64,000 bases of DNA, from NCBI GenBank assembly GCA_020852705.1, contig JADZAP010000040.1:1-64000 (forward strand), in the 5' to 3' direction. Position numbers and translations under genes: made by a program. Origin of the DNA: Ignavibacteria bacterium (GTDB lineage: Bacteria; Bacteroidota; Ignavibacteria; Tepidaquicellales; OLB5). Shown piece by piece: positions 8,890 through 17,676 of this stretch (positions are counted from its first letter, which is position 1; every line of letters begins with the position of its first letter). The notes beneath the pieces were generated by a model. The model worked only from the letters and a program-made list of their open reading frames with translations. It made no database searches and was not told where the DNA came from.

Positions 8890-10071
8890 TTAGTTATTAT
8901 TAAGCCAATTCCAAGCCAGATAAGCCATAAAGGCAGCCCCCTGAGATATTAGTTTTTCATCAAGATTAAGTGTAGATGTGTGCAGTCCAGAAGTATTACC
9001 TGCACCAATCCAATAAAAAGAACCCGGACATTTTTTTAAATAATATGCAAAATCTTCTGCAAACATAAATCTTTCACCCGCGAAAACATTTTCTTTCCCT
9101 AAAAATTCAATTGCTGATTGTTTTGTAAAAGCTGTTTCTTTAGGTGAATTAATTAATTCAGGGTAACCTTTAGAAATTTTAAAATCGTATGTTGCTCCGC
9201 CTGATAAGCAGATACCTTTAATTGTGCGCTCAATAAGCTTTAAAATGTTTTTACGCAGTTTTTCATTCAGAGTTCTAACAGTTCCAGCAAGATTAACTTT
9301 TTCAGGAATTACATTGTTTATTGTACCCCCGGATATTTTACCAATAGTTATTACAGTTGGTTCATACGGGTTGGTATATCGAGAGACAATAGTTTGTAAA
9401 GCAAGTATTAATTGCGATGCAATTACAATTGGATCAATTGCTGACTGAGGCTTAGCGCCATGCCCTGCTTTGCCTTTAATGGTTATATAAATTTCATCTT
9501 GAGAAGCCATCATCACTCCCGGGTAAAAACCGACTTTTCCGGCTGGTTTTCCTGGCAGGATATGTTGACCGAATATAACATCTACCTTAGGGTTTTTAAG
9601 GATACCATTTTTAATTAAGATTGAAGCTCCGCCCGGGTTTTTCTCTTCAGCAGGCTGAAAGATAAATTTTACTGAACCCGAAATTTGATCTTTAAGATCA
9701 TTAAGTATTAATGCAGCGCCATAAACCATTGCTGAGTGCGAGTCATGTCCGCAGGCGTGCATTATTCCCGTATTTTTAGATGCAAAGCTAAGACCGGTAT
9801 TTTCCTGTATTGGCAGGGCATCAATATCGGCTCTTAATGCTAAACATTTACCTTTTTGTTTTCCATTTATTACAGCGTACAGACCTGTTTGGGTAATCCT
9901 TTTTACGTTTGCAATTTTTTTGTTCTTTAGCTTAGTAAAAAGCAGTCTTGTTGTTTCAAATTCATTGAATGAAAGCTCAGGATTTTGGTGAATTTGCCTT
10001 CTTAATATAACAAGCTCTTTGCTGTAAAATTTTGCTAAGCTTTTAATTTTATTTTGAATATTTATGCTCAA
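8890..10071 (-). CDS. M20 family metallo-amidohydrolase
   Basis: 393 residues, the usual length for the M20D amidohydrolases (hippurate / IAA-amino-acid / N-acyl-amino-acid hydrolases). Metal-site motifs are visible: LRADIDALPIQE, MHACGHDSHSAM and FQPAEEKNPGGA, plus the C-terminal FAEDFAYYLKKCPGSFYWIG. There is no signal peptide, so it is probably cytosolic. The family hydrolyses amide bonds of acylated amino acids; the true substrate is not deducible. It begins only two bases after the Wzi-like gene stops, so the two are likely co-transcribed. Confidence 0.88.
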   Translation of the reverse strand: MSINIQNKIKSLAKFYSKELVILRRQIHQNPELSFNEFETTRLLFTKLKNKKIANVKRITQTGLYAVINGKQKGKCLALRADIDALPIQENTGLSFASKNTGIMHACGHDSHSAMVYGAALILNDLKDQISGSVKFIFQPAEEKNPGGASILIKNGILKNPKVDVIFGQHILPGKPAGKVGFYPGVMMASQDEIYITIKGKAGHGAKPQSAIDPIVIASQLILALQTIVSRYTNPYEPTVITIGKISGGTINNVIPEKVNLAGTVRTLNEKLRKNILKLIERTIKGICLSGGATYDFKISKGYPELINSPKETAFTKQSAIEFLGKENVFAGERFMFAEDFAYYLKKCPGSFYWIGAGNTSGLHTSTLNLDEKLISQGAAFMAYLAWNWLNNN

Positions 10072-10073
10072 AA

Positions 10074-11765
10074 TTAATAATCTATTTTAAAGCTTCCCCA
10101 AAAGATATTTTCGCCAAATTTGATATTGCTTTTTGTAAAATCAAAATTAGTACGCTGATATTTTATTGAAATATGATACTGCCTGATTGGTTCAAAATCA
10201 AGTTCAGCAATTATAATATTTCTGTTTAACCTTGTACCGTTTAAAAACTTATTTGCTCTTAAAAAATCATTACTGCCGTTCAAAATATTTGAACCAACGT
10301 TTATAAAATTACCAAGACTATCATAATAATTTAAACCTGTTCGCTGTAATTTAAATGTAACTGCCAGCCGCAGGATGCTGCCAAAAGCATAGCTTAATTT
10401 GAAAGCATGTTCATCTGAATTAGGGTTTAAAGCATGTCCAATAGGCAGGTTCCAGTTTGTGTATGAATTATTTATTTCTCTGTGCGCATAAACAAACGGA
10501 TCTATATGGGTAAATTCATAGGTCAAAGCAAGGTTTGGTATCATAGCAGCATTCTGCCAGTTGAAACCGGCTTGAAATGCAAATTTATTATCATTTCCTT
10601 TGGCAGAATCATTACTTAAGGTTTCAAAATTCAGATCATCAATTAGTAAACTTCCCTGTAAGGAAAAATTTCTAACAGGGAAAAGCTGAAAATCAGCACC
10701 AAGCAGTGTATTGTTTGAATTTTTTCCGGGCAATTCTGTATTCATATCAGCAGATGTTAAAAAACTGATTGGATTAATGAATGCAAAATTTAAAGGGACA
10801 TTGCTGTATACAACCATTTCATTAAAACCTATTTTAAATGTATTATTAAAAAATGGACCTAACTCCAGTCTGTGAAACACCAAATATTTTGAAGATAATT
10901 GTGCACCGGCAGAATCGTTGCCTGTTATGCTGGAGTGGAAGAATGAATACCTGATTTTTTTATAATGCAGGTCAAGCTTTAAGAAATCAAATGGCGCTGA
11001 ATTTTTATTTGATAAAAATAATTTATCAATATAACCCGGACCAAATGATAATGCTTCTCTGCCTGCTGTTAATGCAAGCCATTCAGTTTTAGTTGCATAT
11101 CTTAAATATCCTTCGTAAGTATCAAATGTCTTATTGCCTTCACTGGTATATTTTCGGTTAGATGTAAGTATAGGATCGGTAAATGCTGTTTTCTGAGCAT
11201 CTGTTGATGTACCACCCAAGCGTACACCGTTTGAAAGTCTTAAATAATATCCAACAGAATTGAAAAATGTACCTCTTATTCTGGTGCCAAGCTCTCCTAG
11301 CAGAACATGTGGTTTTCCAGCAGAATCGCCTTCCAAACCAATATACCTGATGCTTCCAATTGCATCCCAGAAAAAAGAGACATTAGAGTCAGCAGTGGAA
11401 TACAGATATTTCTGTTTATTTGTAAAAAGCTCCCCAATACCTTTTTTAGAAAAAAAGTTTGATGAATTTTTCATAGTGCCAAACATATCGTATTCAAATT
11501 CTGCAGTATAAAACTTTAAAAGAGCTTTATCGGTTTTTGAAAGTTTTGATTTTTTATTTGTAATTTCAAGTAAAAGATTAGCTGCTTCTTTTCTGGAAAT
11601 TGGTCCCATTGTAGGGGAATAATTATCAGTTACCTTATTAGTGTACATTCTTTCAAAAAACCCATATACAGGATTTGAAAGCGGAATAAGTTCTACCTGA
11701 GAATACAATGAACAGTTTAAAGCTATAAACAAAACAAAATTAAATAAGTATTTAAACTTTCCCAT
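10074..11765 (-). CDS. Wzi-like capsule assembly outer-membrane protein
   Basis: 563 residues. A signal peptide (MGKFKYLFNFVLFIALNCSLYS) is followed by a short helical region resembling the start of Bacteroidetes Wzi-family proteins (PLSNPVYGFFERMYT). The rest has alternating polar/hydrophobic strands typical of an outer-membrane barrel (GYYLRLSNGVRLGG, ALTAGREALSFGPGYID), and the last residue is aromatic (FKIDY). Wzi proteins bind capsular polysaccharide at the cell surface. Its position at the end of the sugar-nucleotide gene cluster supports the call, although a generic porin-like protein cannot be excluded. Confidence 0.7.
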   Translation of the reverse strand: MGKFKYLFNFVLFIALNCSLYSQVELIPLSNPVYGFFERMYTNKVTDNYSPTMGPISRKEAANLLLEITNKKSKLSKTDKALLKFYTAEFEYDMFGTMKNSSNFFSKKGIGELFTNKQKYLYSTADSNVSFFWDAIGSIRYIGLEGDSAGKPHVLLGELGTRIRGTFFNSVGYYLRLSNGVRLGGTSTDAQKTAFTDPILTSNRKYTSEGNKTFDTYEGYLRYATKTEWLALTAGREALSFGPGYIDKLFLSNKNSAPFDFLKLDLHYKKIRYSFFHSSITGNDSAGAQLSSKYLVFHRLELGPFFNNTFKIGFNEMVVYSNVPLNFAFINPISFLTSADMNTELPGKNSNNTLLGADFQLFPVRNFSLQGSLLIDDLNFETLSNDSAKGNDNKFAFQAGFNWQNAAMIPNLALTYEFTHIDPFVYAHREINNSYTNWNLPIGHALNPNSDEHAFKLSYAFGSILRLAVTFKLQRTGLNYYDSLGNFINVGSNILNGSNDFLRANKFLNGTRLNRNIIIAELDFEPIRQYHISIKYQRTNFDFTKSNIKFGENIFWGSFKIDY

Positions 11766-11775
11766 AAATTATTTG

Positions 11776-12351
11776 TTAATTTTTATGATGTTCTTTAAAA
11801 CGCTCCCTAAGCTCTAGAATTACATAATGAAATATAATAGTGTGGATACTTTCTGCAGTACACATTTCATTTAAAGGAACGTGGAGCTTGTGATGAGCCA
11901 TTTTATACAACTTGCCGCCATCATATCCTGTAACACCAATAGAAATGAGATCATGCTGATTAGCCCACTCAATAGCTTTAATAATATTAGGACTGTTACC
12001 CGATCCGCTGATAGCAATAACAATATCACCTGGTTTTGCATACGTTATTAACTGCTGTTCAAAAATTGAATCATATCCTTCGTCATTAGCTTGAGCAGTT
12101 AAAAATGGTGTATTATCGGTTAAGCTTAATGCTTTAAGCCGAACTGAGTGCCCGGGATGAAGTTTTGTACCTTTTGCTAGATCTTGAGCTAAATGCGAAG
12201 CATTTGCAGAACTTCCTCCGTTACCAATTACAAAAACAAATTTATCATTTTTGTAAGCATCAAATAACAGATCAATAAAATTATTTATCTCATCTGAGTT
12301 TACTGTATCAACAGCATCATAAAGCATTTTTTTATAGCTAAATAAATCCAT
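11776..12351 (-). CDS. gmhA: SIS-domain sedoheptulose-7-phosphate isomerase (GmhA-like)
   Basis: 191 residues, the length of GmhA. The SIS-fold phosphosugar site is clear (VIGNGGSSANASHLAQDL; AISGSGNSPNIIKAIEW), as is the C-terminal helix signature (CTAESIHTIIFHYVI). GmhA converts sedoheptulose-7-phosphate to D-glycero-D-manno-heptose-7-phosphate, the first step of ADP- or GDP-heptose synthesis. The heptose-type GHMP kinase two genes upstream, the next enzyme of the pathway, supports this. It lies 10 bases before the Wzi-like gene. Confidence 0.85.
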   Translation of the reverse strand: MDLFSYKKMLYDAVDTVNSDEINNFIDLLFDAYKNDKFVFVIGNGGSSANASHLAQDLAKGTKLHPGHSVRLKALSLTDNTPFLTAQANDEGYDSIFEQQLITYAKPGDIVIAISGSGNSPNIIKAIEWANQHDLISIGVTGYDGGKLYKMAHHKLHVPLNEMCTAESIHTIIFHYVILELRERFKEHHKN

Positions 12352-12397
12352 TCAATTAAGTATTAGTTATTTACAAAAATCACGATAAATATAATAT

Positions 12398-12436
12398 TAC
12401 ACAATGAAATAATAGTGTAAAGGTAAAATAGTGTAA
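12398..12436. repeat. Small inverted/direct repeat in the gmhA upstream gap
   Basis: ttacac (12398-12403) faces gtgtaa (12415-12420) as an inverted repeat. The right arm recurs as aatagtgtaa in a second direct copy ending at 12436. It lies between the epimerase stop and the gmhA start, so it could be a regulator site or a weak hairpin. Confidence 0.3.
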
Positions 12437-12444
12437 ATAAATAA

Positions 12445-13560
12445 TTAATTCTCTGCTTTTCTAACAACATTAAGGTTTTTCATTGTTTTTTCTGCATAAT
12501 CAAGAATATCCTGAATATCAGTTTGTTTTTTTAGATAATCAATATATTCCTTTACACTGTCTTCAGCAGTTCTTAAAGGTGACCAGCCAAGTGATTTTAA
12601 TTTAGAAATATCACTGCATGCGTTTCTAGTATCCCCAAAGCGGTATTCACCGTTAATTTTGGCGATAATCTCTTCTTTTCCAAATGCTTTGGCAACTACT
12701 TCTGAAAATTCCTTCACAGTATAAGCTTTACCTCCGCCAACGTTAAAAGCATTATAGTTTGCTCTGCTATCCTGCATCACAAGTATATTTGCATCAACAA
12801 CATCATGAACATTTACAAAATCACGCATCATCATGCCATCTTCGTAAACAGTTGGAGCTTTATCAAAATAATAACTTAAGCTGAATATTCTGCAGGCGCC
12901 GCTGTACATATTGTAAAACGATTGTCTGGAACCCTGCACAATAGAATACCGCATAGCAACAGAGGGTATTTTGTATCTTTCACCAAAATTCAATGCCATC
13001 AATTCCTGTGAGTATTTTGAAATTGCATACTGATTTGGAGGGCATGCATATGTTTCAGGTGTCCAAATATATTTCAGTTTATTTCCTTCGGGATCAGTAA
13101 AATCCCACTGACCTTTTTCTAATTGTTCATTTGTTCTTCTTTTAGGATAGTAGAATTTATCATTAATATCTTGATAAATTCCTTCACCATTTACAAATTG
13201 TGAGGATGCAACTATGATTTTTTTAATAGGCAGTTTTTTTGCAACAGCTATTTCGTAAATTAAGGCAGTACTTACAGAGTTAACATGAAAAAAAGTTGAA
13301 AAATCAGGAAGGTAGTCCTGATAAGCTGCAAGATGAAAAATATAGTCAATGCCGTTTAGTGCTTTTTCGATTGTTTCTTTATCGCGAACATCTCCAAGGA
13401 TAAATTCAGCATCTTTGGGAATGTAATCTGGCATTCCCTTTAAATGAACGGGTTTTTGTAAATTATCAAGAATTCTTACATCGTAACCAATTTTTAGCAG
13501 TCTATCAACAGTATGTGAGCCAATAAACCCTGCACCACCAGTAACCAGAACTTTTTCCAT
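12445..13560 (-). CDS. NAD-dependent nucleotide-sugar epimerase/dehydratase
   Basis: 371 residues of the extended short-chain dehydrogenase family. The N-terminal Rossmann motif is GGAGFIGSHTVDRLL and the catalytic YxxxK is present (NQYAISKYSQE). The length and the substrate-side C-terminal half fit nucleotide-sugar epimerases or dehydratases. It starts six bases after the GHMP kinase stop. In this context a GDP-heptose or related sugar is a reasonable substrate, but this is inference from neighbours. Confidence 0.82.
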   Translation of the reverse strand: MEKVLVTGGAGFIGSHTVDRLLKIGYDVRILDNLQKPVHLKGMPDYIPKDAEFILGDVRDKETIEKALNGIDYIFHLAAYQDYLPDFSTFFHVNSVSTALIYEIAVAKKLPIKKIIVASSQFVNGEGIYQDINDKFYYPKRRTNEQLEKGQWDFTDPEGNKLKYIWTPETYACPPNQYAISKYSQELMALNFGERYKIPSVAMRYSIVQGSRQSFYNMYSGACRIFSLSYYFDKAPTVYEDGMMMRDFVNVHDVVDANILVMQDSRANYNAFNVGGGKAYTVKEFSEVVAKAFGKEEIIAKINGEYRFGDTRNACSDISKLKSLGWSPLRTAEDSVKEYIDYLKKQTDIQDILDYAEKTMKNLNVVRKAEN

Positions 13561-13566
13561 AAAATT

Positions 13567-14556
13567 TTACTTTATATCGTATCTTGTTTGATCAAAAATA
13601 ATCTTACTTCCGTGTTTTTCAAGATAAAAGGGAAGCTCCCTGTATTGATTTAAAGCTCTGCGTAAATTATCCTGTTTATCTCTTTCGCAATATACAAGTA
13701 AAAATCCTCCTCCTCCTGCTCCTGAAATTTTTGCACCAATTGCTCCGCCATCCATTGCCAGAGAGTGCATGCGGTCAATTTCTTCATTTGAAACATTTGA
13801 TGCGAGATGTTTTTTAAGTTCCCAGTTTATGCGCAGGTTTTCTCCCACTCTGTTAATATCAAATGAATTAAGACCGTCAAAAGTATCATAAGCCAGTTCT
13901 TTGATTTTATTGTGAAATTGTAATTTATTAATAACATTTTTGCTCTGTTCTTCAAGTATAGAAGCTGCTTTTCTTGTTGTTGAAGTAAAAAAAAGCAGAA
14001 GATTTGAACCAAGTTTCCGCTTGATTTCAGTTGTCATATTAATATTTTCAATTTCAACGGATTCATCTTTACAGAATTTGAAAGATCTCAGTCCGCCGTA
14101 TGCTGCAATATATTGATCTTGCTTTCCTATAGGTCTTCCAAGAATTTCAATTTCAATTTTGCAGGCTTCCTGAGCCAGCCTTTCAGATGTAACAAGAACA
14201 CCTTTGTATTGGTAAAATGCATGAAGTAATCCAACGGTTAAACTGCTTGATGAACCTAAACCGGAACCTTCTGACGGAATATCAGCAACCATCATAACTT
14301 CAAATCCGTTTGTCATTCCTGTGAGTAATGCAGCTTCCTTTACAAGTTCATGCTTTATTTCCTTAATTGAATTTACAATTTCTTTACTTGAATAATCTAC
14401 ATAAATTAGATCATCAAATCTTTCTTTAACAATCACATAAATATATTTATCAATTGCAGTACTAACAACAAAACCTTCATTTGGAATATAATAGTTAGAA
14501 AGATCCGTTCCGCCTCCTGAAAGGCTTATTCTTAGTGGTGTTTGAGATATTATCAT
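13567..14556 (-). CDS. hddA: GHMP kinase, D-glycero-D-manno-heptose 7-phosphate kinase-like
   Basis: 329 residues. It starts with the sugar-kinase motif (ISQTPLRISLSGGGTDLSNYY), carries the GHMP ATP-binding loop (PSEGSGLGSSSSLTVGLLHA) and the C-terminal GAKISGAGGGGFLLVY. The N-terminal 'TPLRISLxGGGTD' pattern is typical of HddA / fucokinase-type enzymes. With the GmhA-like isomerase nearby, the likely role is phosphorylation at C1 of heptose-7-phosphate. Its ATG overlaps the upstream stop codon (TAATG), suggesting translational coupling. The matching phosphatase (GmhB) and nucleotidyltransferase (HddC) are not in the window. Confidence 0.8.
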   Translation of the reverse strand: MIISQTPLRISLSGGGTDLSNYYIPNEGFVVSTAIDKYIYVIVKERFDDLIYVDYSSKEIVNSIKEIKHELVKEAALLTGMTNGFEVMMVADIPSEGSGLGSSSSLTVGLLHAFYQYKGVLVTSERLAQEACKIEIEILGRPIGKQDQYIAAYGGLRSFKFCKDESVEIENINMTTEIKRKLGSNLLLFFTSTTRKAASILEEQSKNVINKLQFHNKIKELAYDTFDGLNSFDINRVGENLRINWELKKHLASNVSNEEIDRMHSLAMDGGAIGAKISGAGGGGFLLVYCERDKQDNLRRALNQYRELPFYLEKHGSKIIFDQTRYDIK

Positions 14557-15134
14557 TAATCCTTTATTACTTTACCAAATGAATTATCAGGAATAAATTT
14601 ATATTTATTACCCTCTGAATCAACAGCAGAATTATTCAAATCAAATTTTAACTTTTCGCCGGTTATTGAAATCCAGTATTTAAAACTTGCAGGATTTCCT
14701 GTAACAAGAGCAAAATCAGGAACAGATTTTGTAACAACTGCACCTGCGCCAATTAAACTATAGCATCCAATAGAAATTCCGCAAAGGATAGTTGCATTAG
14801 CTCCAATGCTGGCACCCTTTTTGATTAAAGTTTTTAAATAGCTGCCTGAGTGTCTTTTACTTCTTGGGAACATATCATTTGTAAATACAGCATTGGGTCC
14901 TAAAAAAACATCATCTTCAATAGTTAAACCTTCCCACAAAGAAATTCCGTTTTTAATTGTAACCCGGTTTCCAATTTTAACACCACTTTCAACAAAAACA
15001 TAATCACCTAAATTACAGTCTTCACCAATTGTTACATTGTTTAAAACATGTGCAAAAGCCCATATTCTGGTTTTTGCACCAATGTTAACTGACTCAACTA
15101 AAGCTTTAGGATGAACAAAATAATTACTTGCCAT
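14556..15134 (-). CDS. Hexapeptide-repeat N-acetyltransferase (WbpD/WlbB-like)
   Basis: 192 residues of left-handed beta-helix acyltransferase. Irregular hexapeptide repeats (IGAKTRIWAFAHVLNNVTIG, GVKIGNRVTIKNG) and the region LGPNAVFTNDMFPRS fit the family that N-acetylates 3-amino sugars on UDP-GlcNAc-derived nucleotides or dTDP-3-amino-hexoses. The oxidoreductase just upstream and the PLP aminotransferase two further genes upstream would supply the 3-amino sugar. It overlaps the kinase start by one base. Confidence 0.85.
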   Translation of the reverse strand: MASNYFVHPKALVESVNIGAKTRIWAFAHVLNNVTIGEDCNLGDYVFVESGVKIGNRVTIKNGISLWEGLTIEDDVFLGPNAVFTNDMFPRSKRHSGSYLKTLIKKGASIGANATILCGISIGCYSLIGAGAVVTKSVPDFALVTGNPASFKYWISITGEKLKFDLNNSAVDSEGNKYKFIPDNSFGKVIKD

Positions 15135-15151
15135 TTTTTATACTGATTGAA

Positions 15152-16180
15152 TTACTTACAAGATGCTTCCAAAAGTTTAACTACTTCACAACCAATTTTA
15201 CCATCATTAATTAATGGTTTATTGTTAATAATTGAATTAATAAATTCCTGACACTCTAATCTTAATGGTTCATGTTGTTCTAATGGTATCACGGTTATTT
15301 CACCGGATTGGTATGACAATGCACCGGAGTCAGCAGCTTTACTTTTAATTCTATTATCATTTCCCAATCCAAACAATTTAAGTTTTCCATCCAGTGCCAG
15401 CATTTCATCATAAACTAATGTTCCTTTTGTCCCAAAGATTTGCATCAATCGTACTTTATTAGAGGATATCCATCCTAAATGAATATGAGCAGTAACCCCG
15501 CTTTTAAAATCAAGATCAATATGTACATTGTTAGTAATTATTTTACTTTTATTTGACTTTTTGGTATTAAAGGCACCAAACGGATAGCTGCTTCTCTTAG
15601 AAATAATTTTTTGCGGAGCTTCACCTAATAGATGTAAAATTATAGAAAAATCATGAGGACCAAGATCCCAGATTACATCAACTTCAGTTTGAGGAGGACC
15701 AAGATTTATCCTGTCAGAGGTTATATGAAGAACTTTACCAATAACATTTTTTCCGAGTAATTCTTTAATTTTTCTTACAGCAGGTGCAAACTGAAAAACA
15801 TGCCCAACCGCAAGTTTTTTATCAAGCTTTGATGCAGTGTAAACCATAGATTCAGCTTCAATCGAATTTAGAGCCATAGGTTTTTCAACAAAAACATGTT
15901 TTCCTAAAAACATTGCTTCTTCAGCAAGTTCTTTATGAGTAGAAACTGGAGTTGCAATAACAACAGCATTAATTGATTTATCTTTAAGAATATCGCGAAA
16001 ATCTTTTGTTGTTTCCACAGAAGGGAATTCTTTATTTATGAATTCAAGTCTGCCCGATTTGAGGTCGCTAACAGTTTTAAGGCGACAATTTGGAATAGAA
16101 AGAAAGTTTCTAACAAGTTTTGGACCCCAGTATCCAGTTCCAATAACACCAATAGTTACAATTTTTCCGGTTTTATTGAT
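15152..16180 (-). CDS. Gfo/Idh/MocA sugar dehydrogenase with no standard start codon
   Basis: Nucleotide-sugar 3-dehydrogenase of the WlbA/WbpB type by context. Reading back in frame past the first GTG at 16018 (VETTKDFRD) recovers the whole Rossmann N-terminus: IGVIGTGYWGPKLVRNFL ... VSDLKSG. Translation therefore must begin near 16160-16180. The body carries VFVEKPMALN (the EKP motif) and WDLGPHDFSIILHLLG. No ATG, GTG, TTG or CTG exists in frame between the upstream stop (16184-16186) and 16018. The best candidates are ATC at 16180-16178, with an AGGCGG-like site about ten bases before it, or ATT at 16162-16160. The full product would be about 342 residues, the normal family length. Either a rare start codon, readthrough of the upstream TAA, or a sequence error explains this. 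Confidence 0.75.
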   Translation of the reverse strand: MNKTGKIVTIGVIGTGYWGPKLVRNFLSIPNCRLKTVSDLKSGRLEFINKEFPSVETTKDFRDILKDKSINAVVIATPVSTHKELAEEAMFLGKHVFVEKPMALNSIEAESMVYTASKLDKKLAVGHVFQFAPAVRKIKELLGKNVIGKVLHITSDRINLGPPQTEVDVIWDLGPHDFSIILHLLGEAPQKIISKRSSYPFGAFNTKKSNKSKIITNNVHIDLDFKSGVTAHIHLGWISSNKVRLMQIFGTKGTLVYDEMLALDGKLKLFGLGNDNRIKSKAADSGALSYQSGEITVIPLEQHEPLRLECQEFINSIINNKPLINDGKIGCEVVKLLEASCK

Positions 16181-16183
16181 ATT

Positions 16184-17644
16184 TTATACACCGCCTTTTC
16201 CTAAAATCATAACAGGAATTGTTTTAAATAAAATTTTGAGATCGAGCCACAATGTTTGATTATCAGCATAGTATAAATCAAGTAAAACCGAATCGCTAAA
16301 TGTAACATCTTCTCTGTTTCTAGCAATAATCTGTGCAAGTCCGGTAATCCCGGGGATTACTTTATATTTTAATTTGTGCCAATCTTTAAAATGTTCGTAT
16401 TCATAAGGAAGACAAGGTCTTGGACCTACCAAACTCATATTTCCAATAAAAACATTCCATAATTGAGGCATTTCATCCAGACTGAATTTCCTTAAAAACT
16501 TACCAATAGCTGTAACCCGTGGATCATTCTCGAGCTTTTTATAACCTTTATTAGAAGTGATAAGCTTTTCAAGATGTATTTCATGTATTTTAGTGTCATT
16601 GTTAGCAAACATTGTTCTGAATTTAGCCCATTTAAATGTTTTACCGTTCTTACCAATTACAAAAGTCTTATAAAATACAGGACCTTTTGATGTAAATTTA
16701 ATTAATAATGAAACAATAATCCAGAAGGGTAGTAAAAGAATAATTAATATTCCCGATACGATTATATCAAATATCCTTTTGAATTTTTCCGAATATAAGG
16801 GTGAAATCTTTGGAGAAACTGAAATAACTTTAAGGTCATGATACTCACCTTCATCAAGTTTAGCAGTAATAATATCAAAATGATTAGAAACAAGGTTTAC
16901 TTGGCAATTAGTTAACTTGCATTTTTCTATAAGGTCAAGAAGTTTTTTATTTTCAATATTTTGAATTGTAATGAAAATTTCATCAATTTCCTGCTCCTCA
17001 GTTATTTCCAGTAAGTCATCCATTGTGCCTATGACCGGAACACGGTTAACGATTGAATTTAGCTTTGCCTTATTTTCATCGATAAAACCAATAAGCTCTA
17101 TATGATAGTGAGGTTTTACAGTCAGAATTTCTGAAAAGAAAATACCTAAATTTCCAGCGCCAACAGCAATTGCTCTACGAGTAATGAATTCTTTTATATT
17201 GCCGCCGACAAAATTTGCCCTTAGTAATCTTCTTAAAAAAAGAATTCTTGTAATAAATAATAAGGCAAATGATACAGAAAAATATATTATAACCTGTGCA
17301 CGAGAGTCATGAAGGGTTTCGCGGGTTTTTACAATAAATATAAAAATTATTATAAGGATACTGTTTATTAATAATCCTTTAAGCATTAAGAGAGTTTGCT
17401 CTCCAATACGTAAAAAATATTTATGTTTGTAAAGCTGATAATAACGGAAGATAGGTATAATTAACACTGCCCCAATGATAAAAATAATCATTTTTTCAAT
17501 AAATATGATATCTGTAAAGTAAATCTGTATTTGAGGGACTGTGAAGTATAATGCTAAAATAAATGCAATGGAAGTGCAAAACAGGTCATTAATTACCAGT
17601 ATAAGTTTTTTAGCACCCCACTTTTTTATAAAATCATCAAGCAT
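16184..17644 (-). CDS. Polyprenyl-phosphate sugar-1-phosphate transferase (undecaprenyl glycosylphosphotransferase)
   Basis: 486 residues. Four to five N-terminal membrane helices (residues ~15-135) lead into a soluble nucleotide-binding-like region (RRAIAVGAGNLGIFFSEIL). This is followed by the bacterial sugar transferase domain (FKRIFDIIVSGILIILLLP; KWAKFRTM; LRKFSLDEMPQLWNVFIG; MSLVGPRPCLP; VIPGITGLAQI). The family starts repeat-unit assembly by moving a sugar phosphate onto undecaprenyl phosphate at the inner membrane. It follows the aminotransferase by 32 bases and lies in the same frame as the oxidoreductase behind it. Confidence 0.92.
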   Translation of the reverse strand: MLDDFIKKWGAKKLILVINDLFCTSIAFILALYFTVPQIQIYFTDIIFIEKMIIFIIGAVLIIPIFRYYQLYKHKYFLRIGEQTLLMLKGLLINSILIIIFIFIVKTRETLHDSRAQVIIYFSVSFALLFITRILFLRRLLRANFVGGNIKEFITRRAIAVGAGNLGIFFSEILTVKPHYHIELIGFIDENKAKLNSIVNRVPVIGTMDDLLEITEEQEIDEIFITIQNIENKKLLDLIEKCKLTNCQVNLVSNHFDIITAKLDEGEYHDLKVISVSPKISPLYSEKFKRIFDIIVSGILIILLLPFWIIVSLLIKFTSKGPVFYKTFVIGKNGKTFKWAKFRTMFANNDTKIHEIHLEKLITSNKGYKKLENDPRVTAIGKFLRKFSLDEMPQLWNVFIGNMSLVGPRPCLPYEYEHFKDWHKLKYKVIPGITGLAQIIARNREDVTFSDSVLLDLYYADNQTLWLDLKILFKTIPVMILGKGGV

Positions 17645-17676
17645 TTATTATAGAAATAAAATAATGATAAATTATT

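Noticed and set aside
16038-16259. 73-codon + strand frame across the sugar transferase/oxidoreductase junction
   Set aside because: Opposite strand to a convincing Rossmann-fold reading; no family match.
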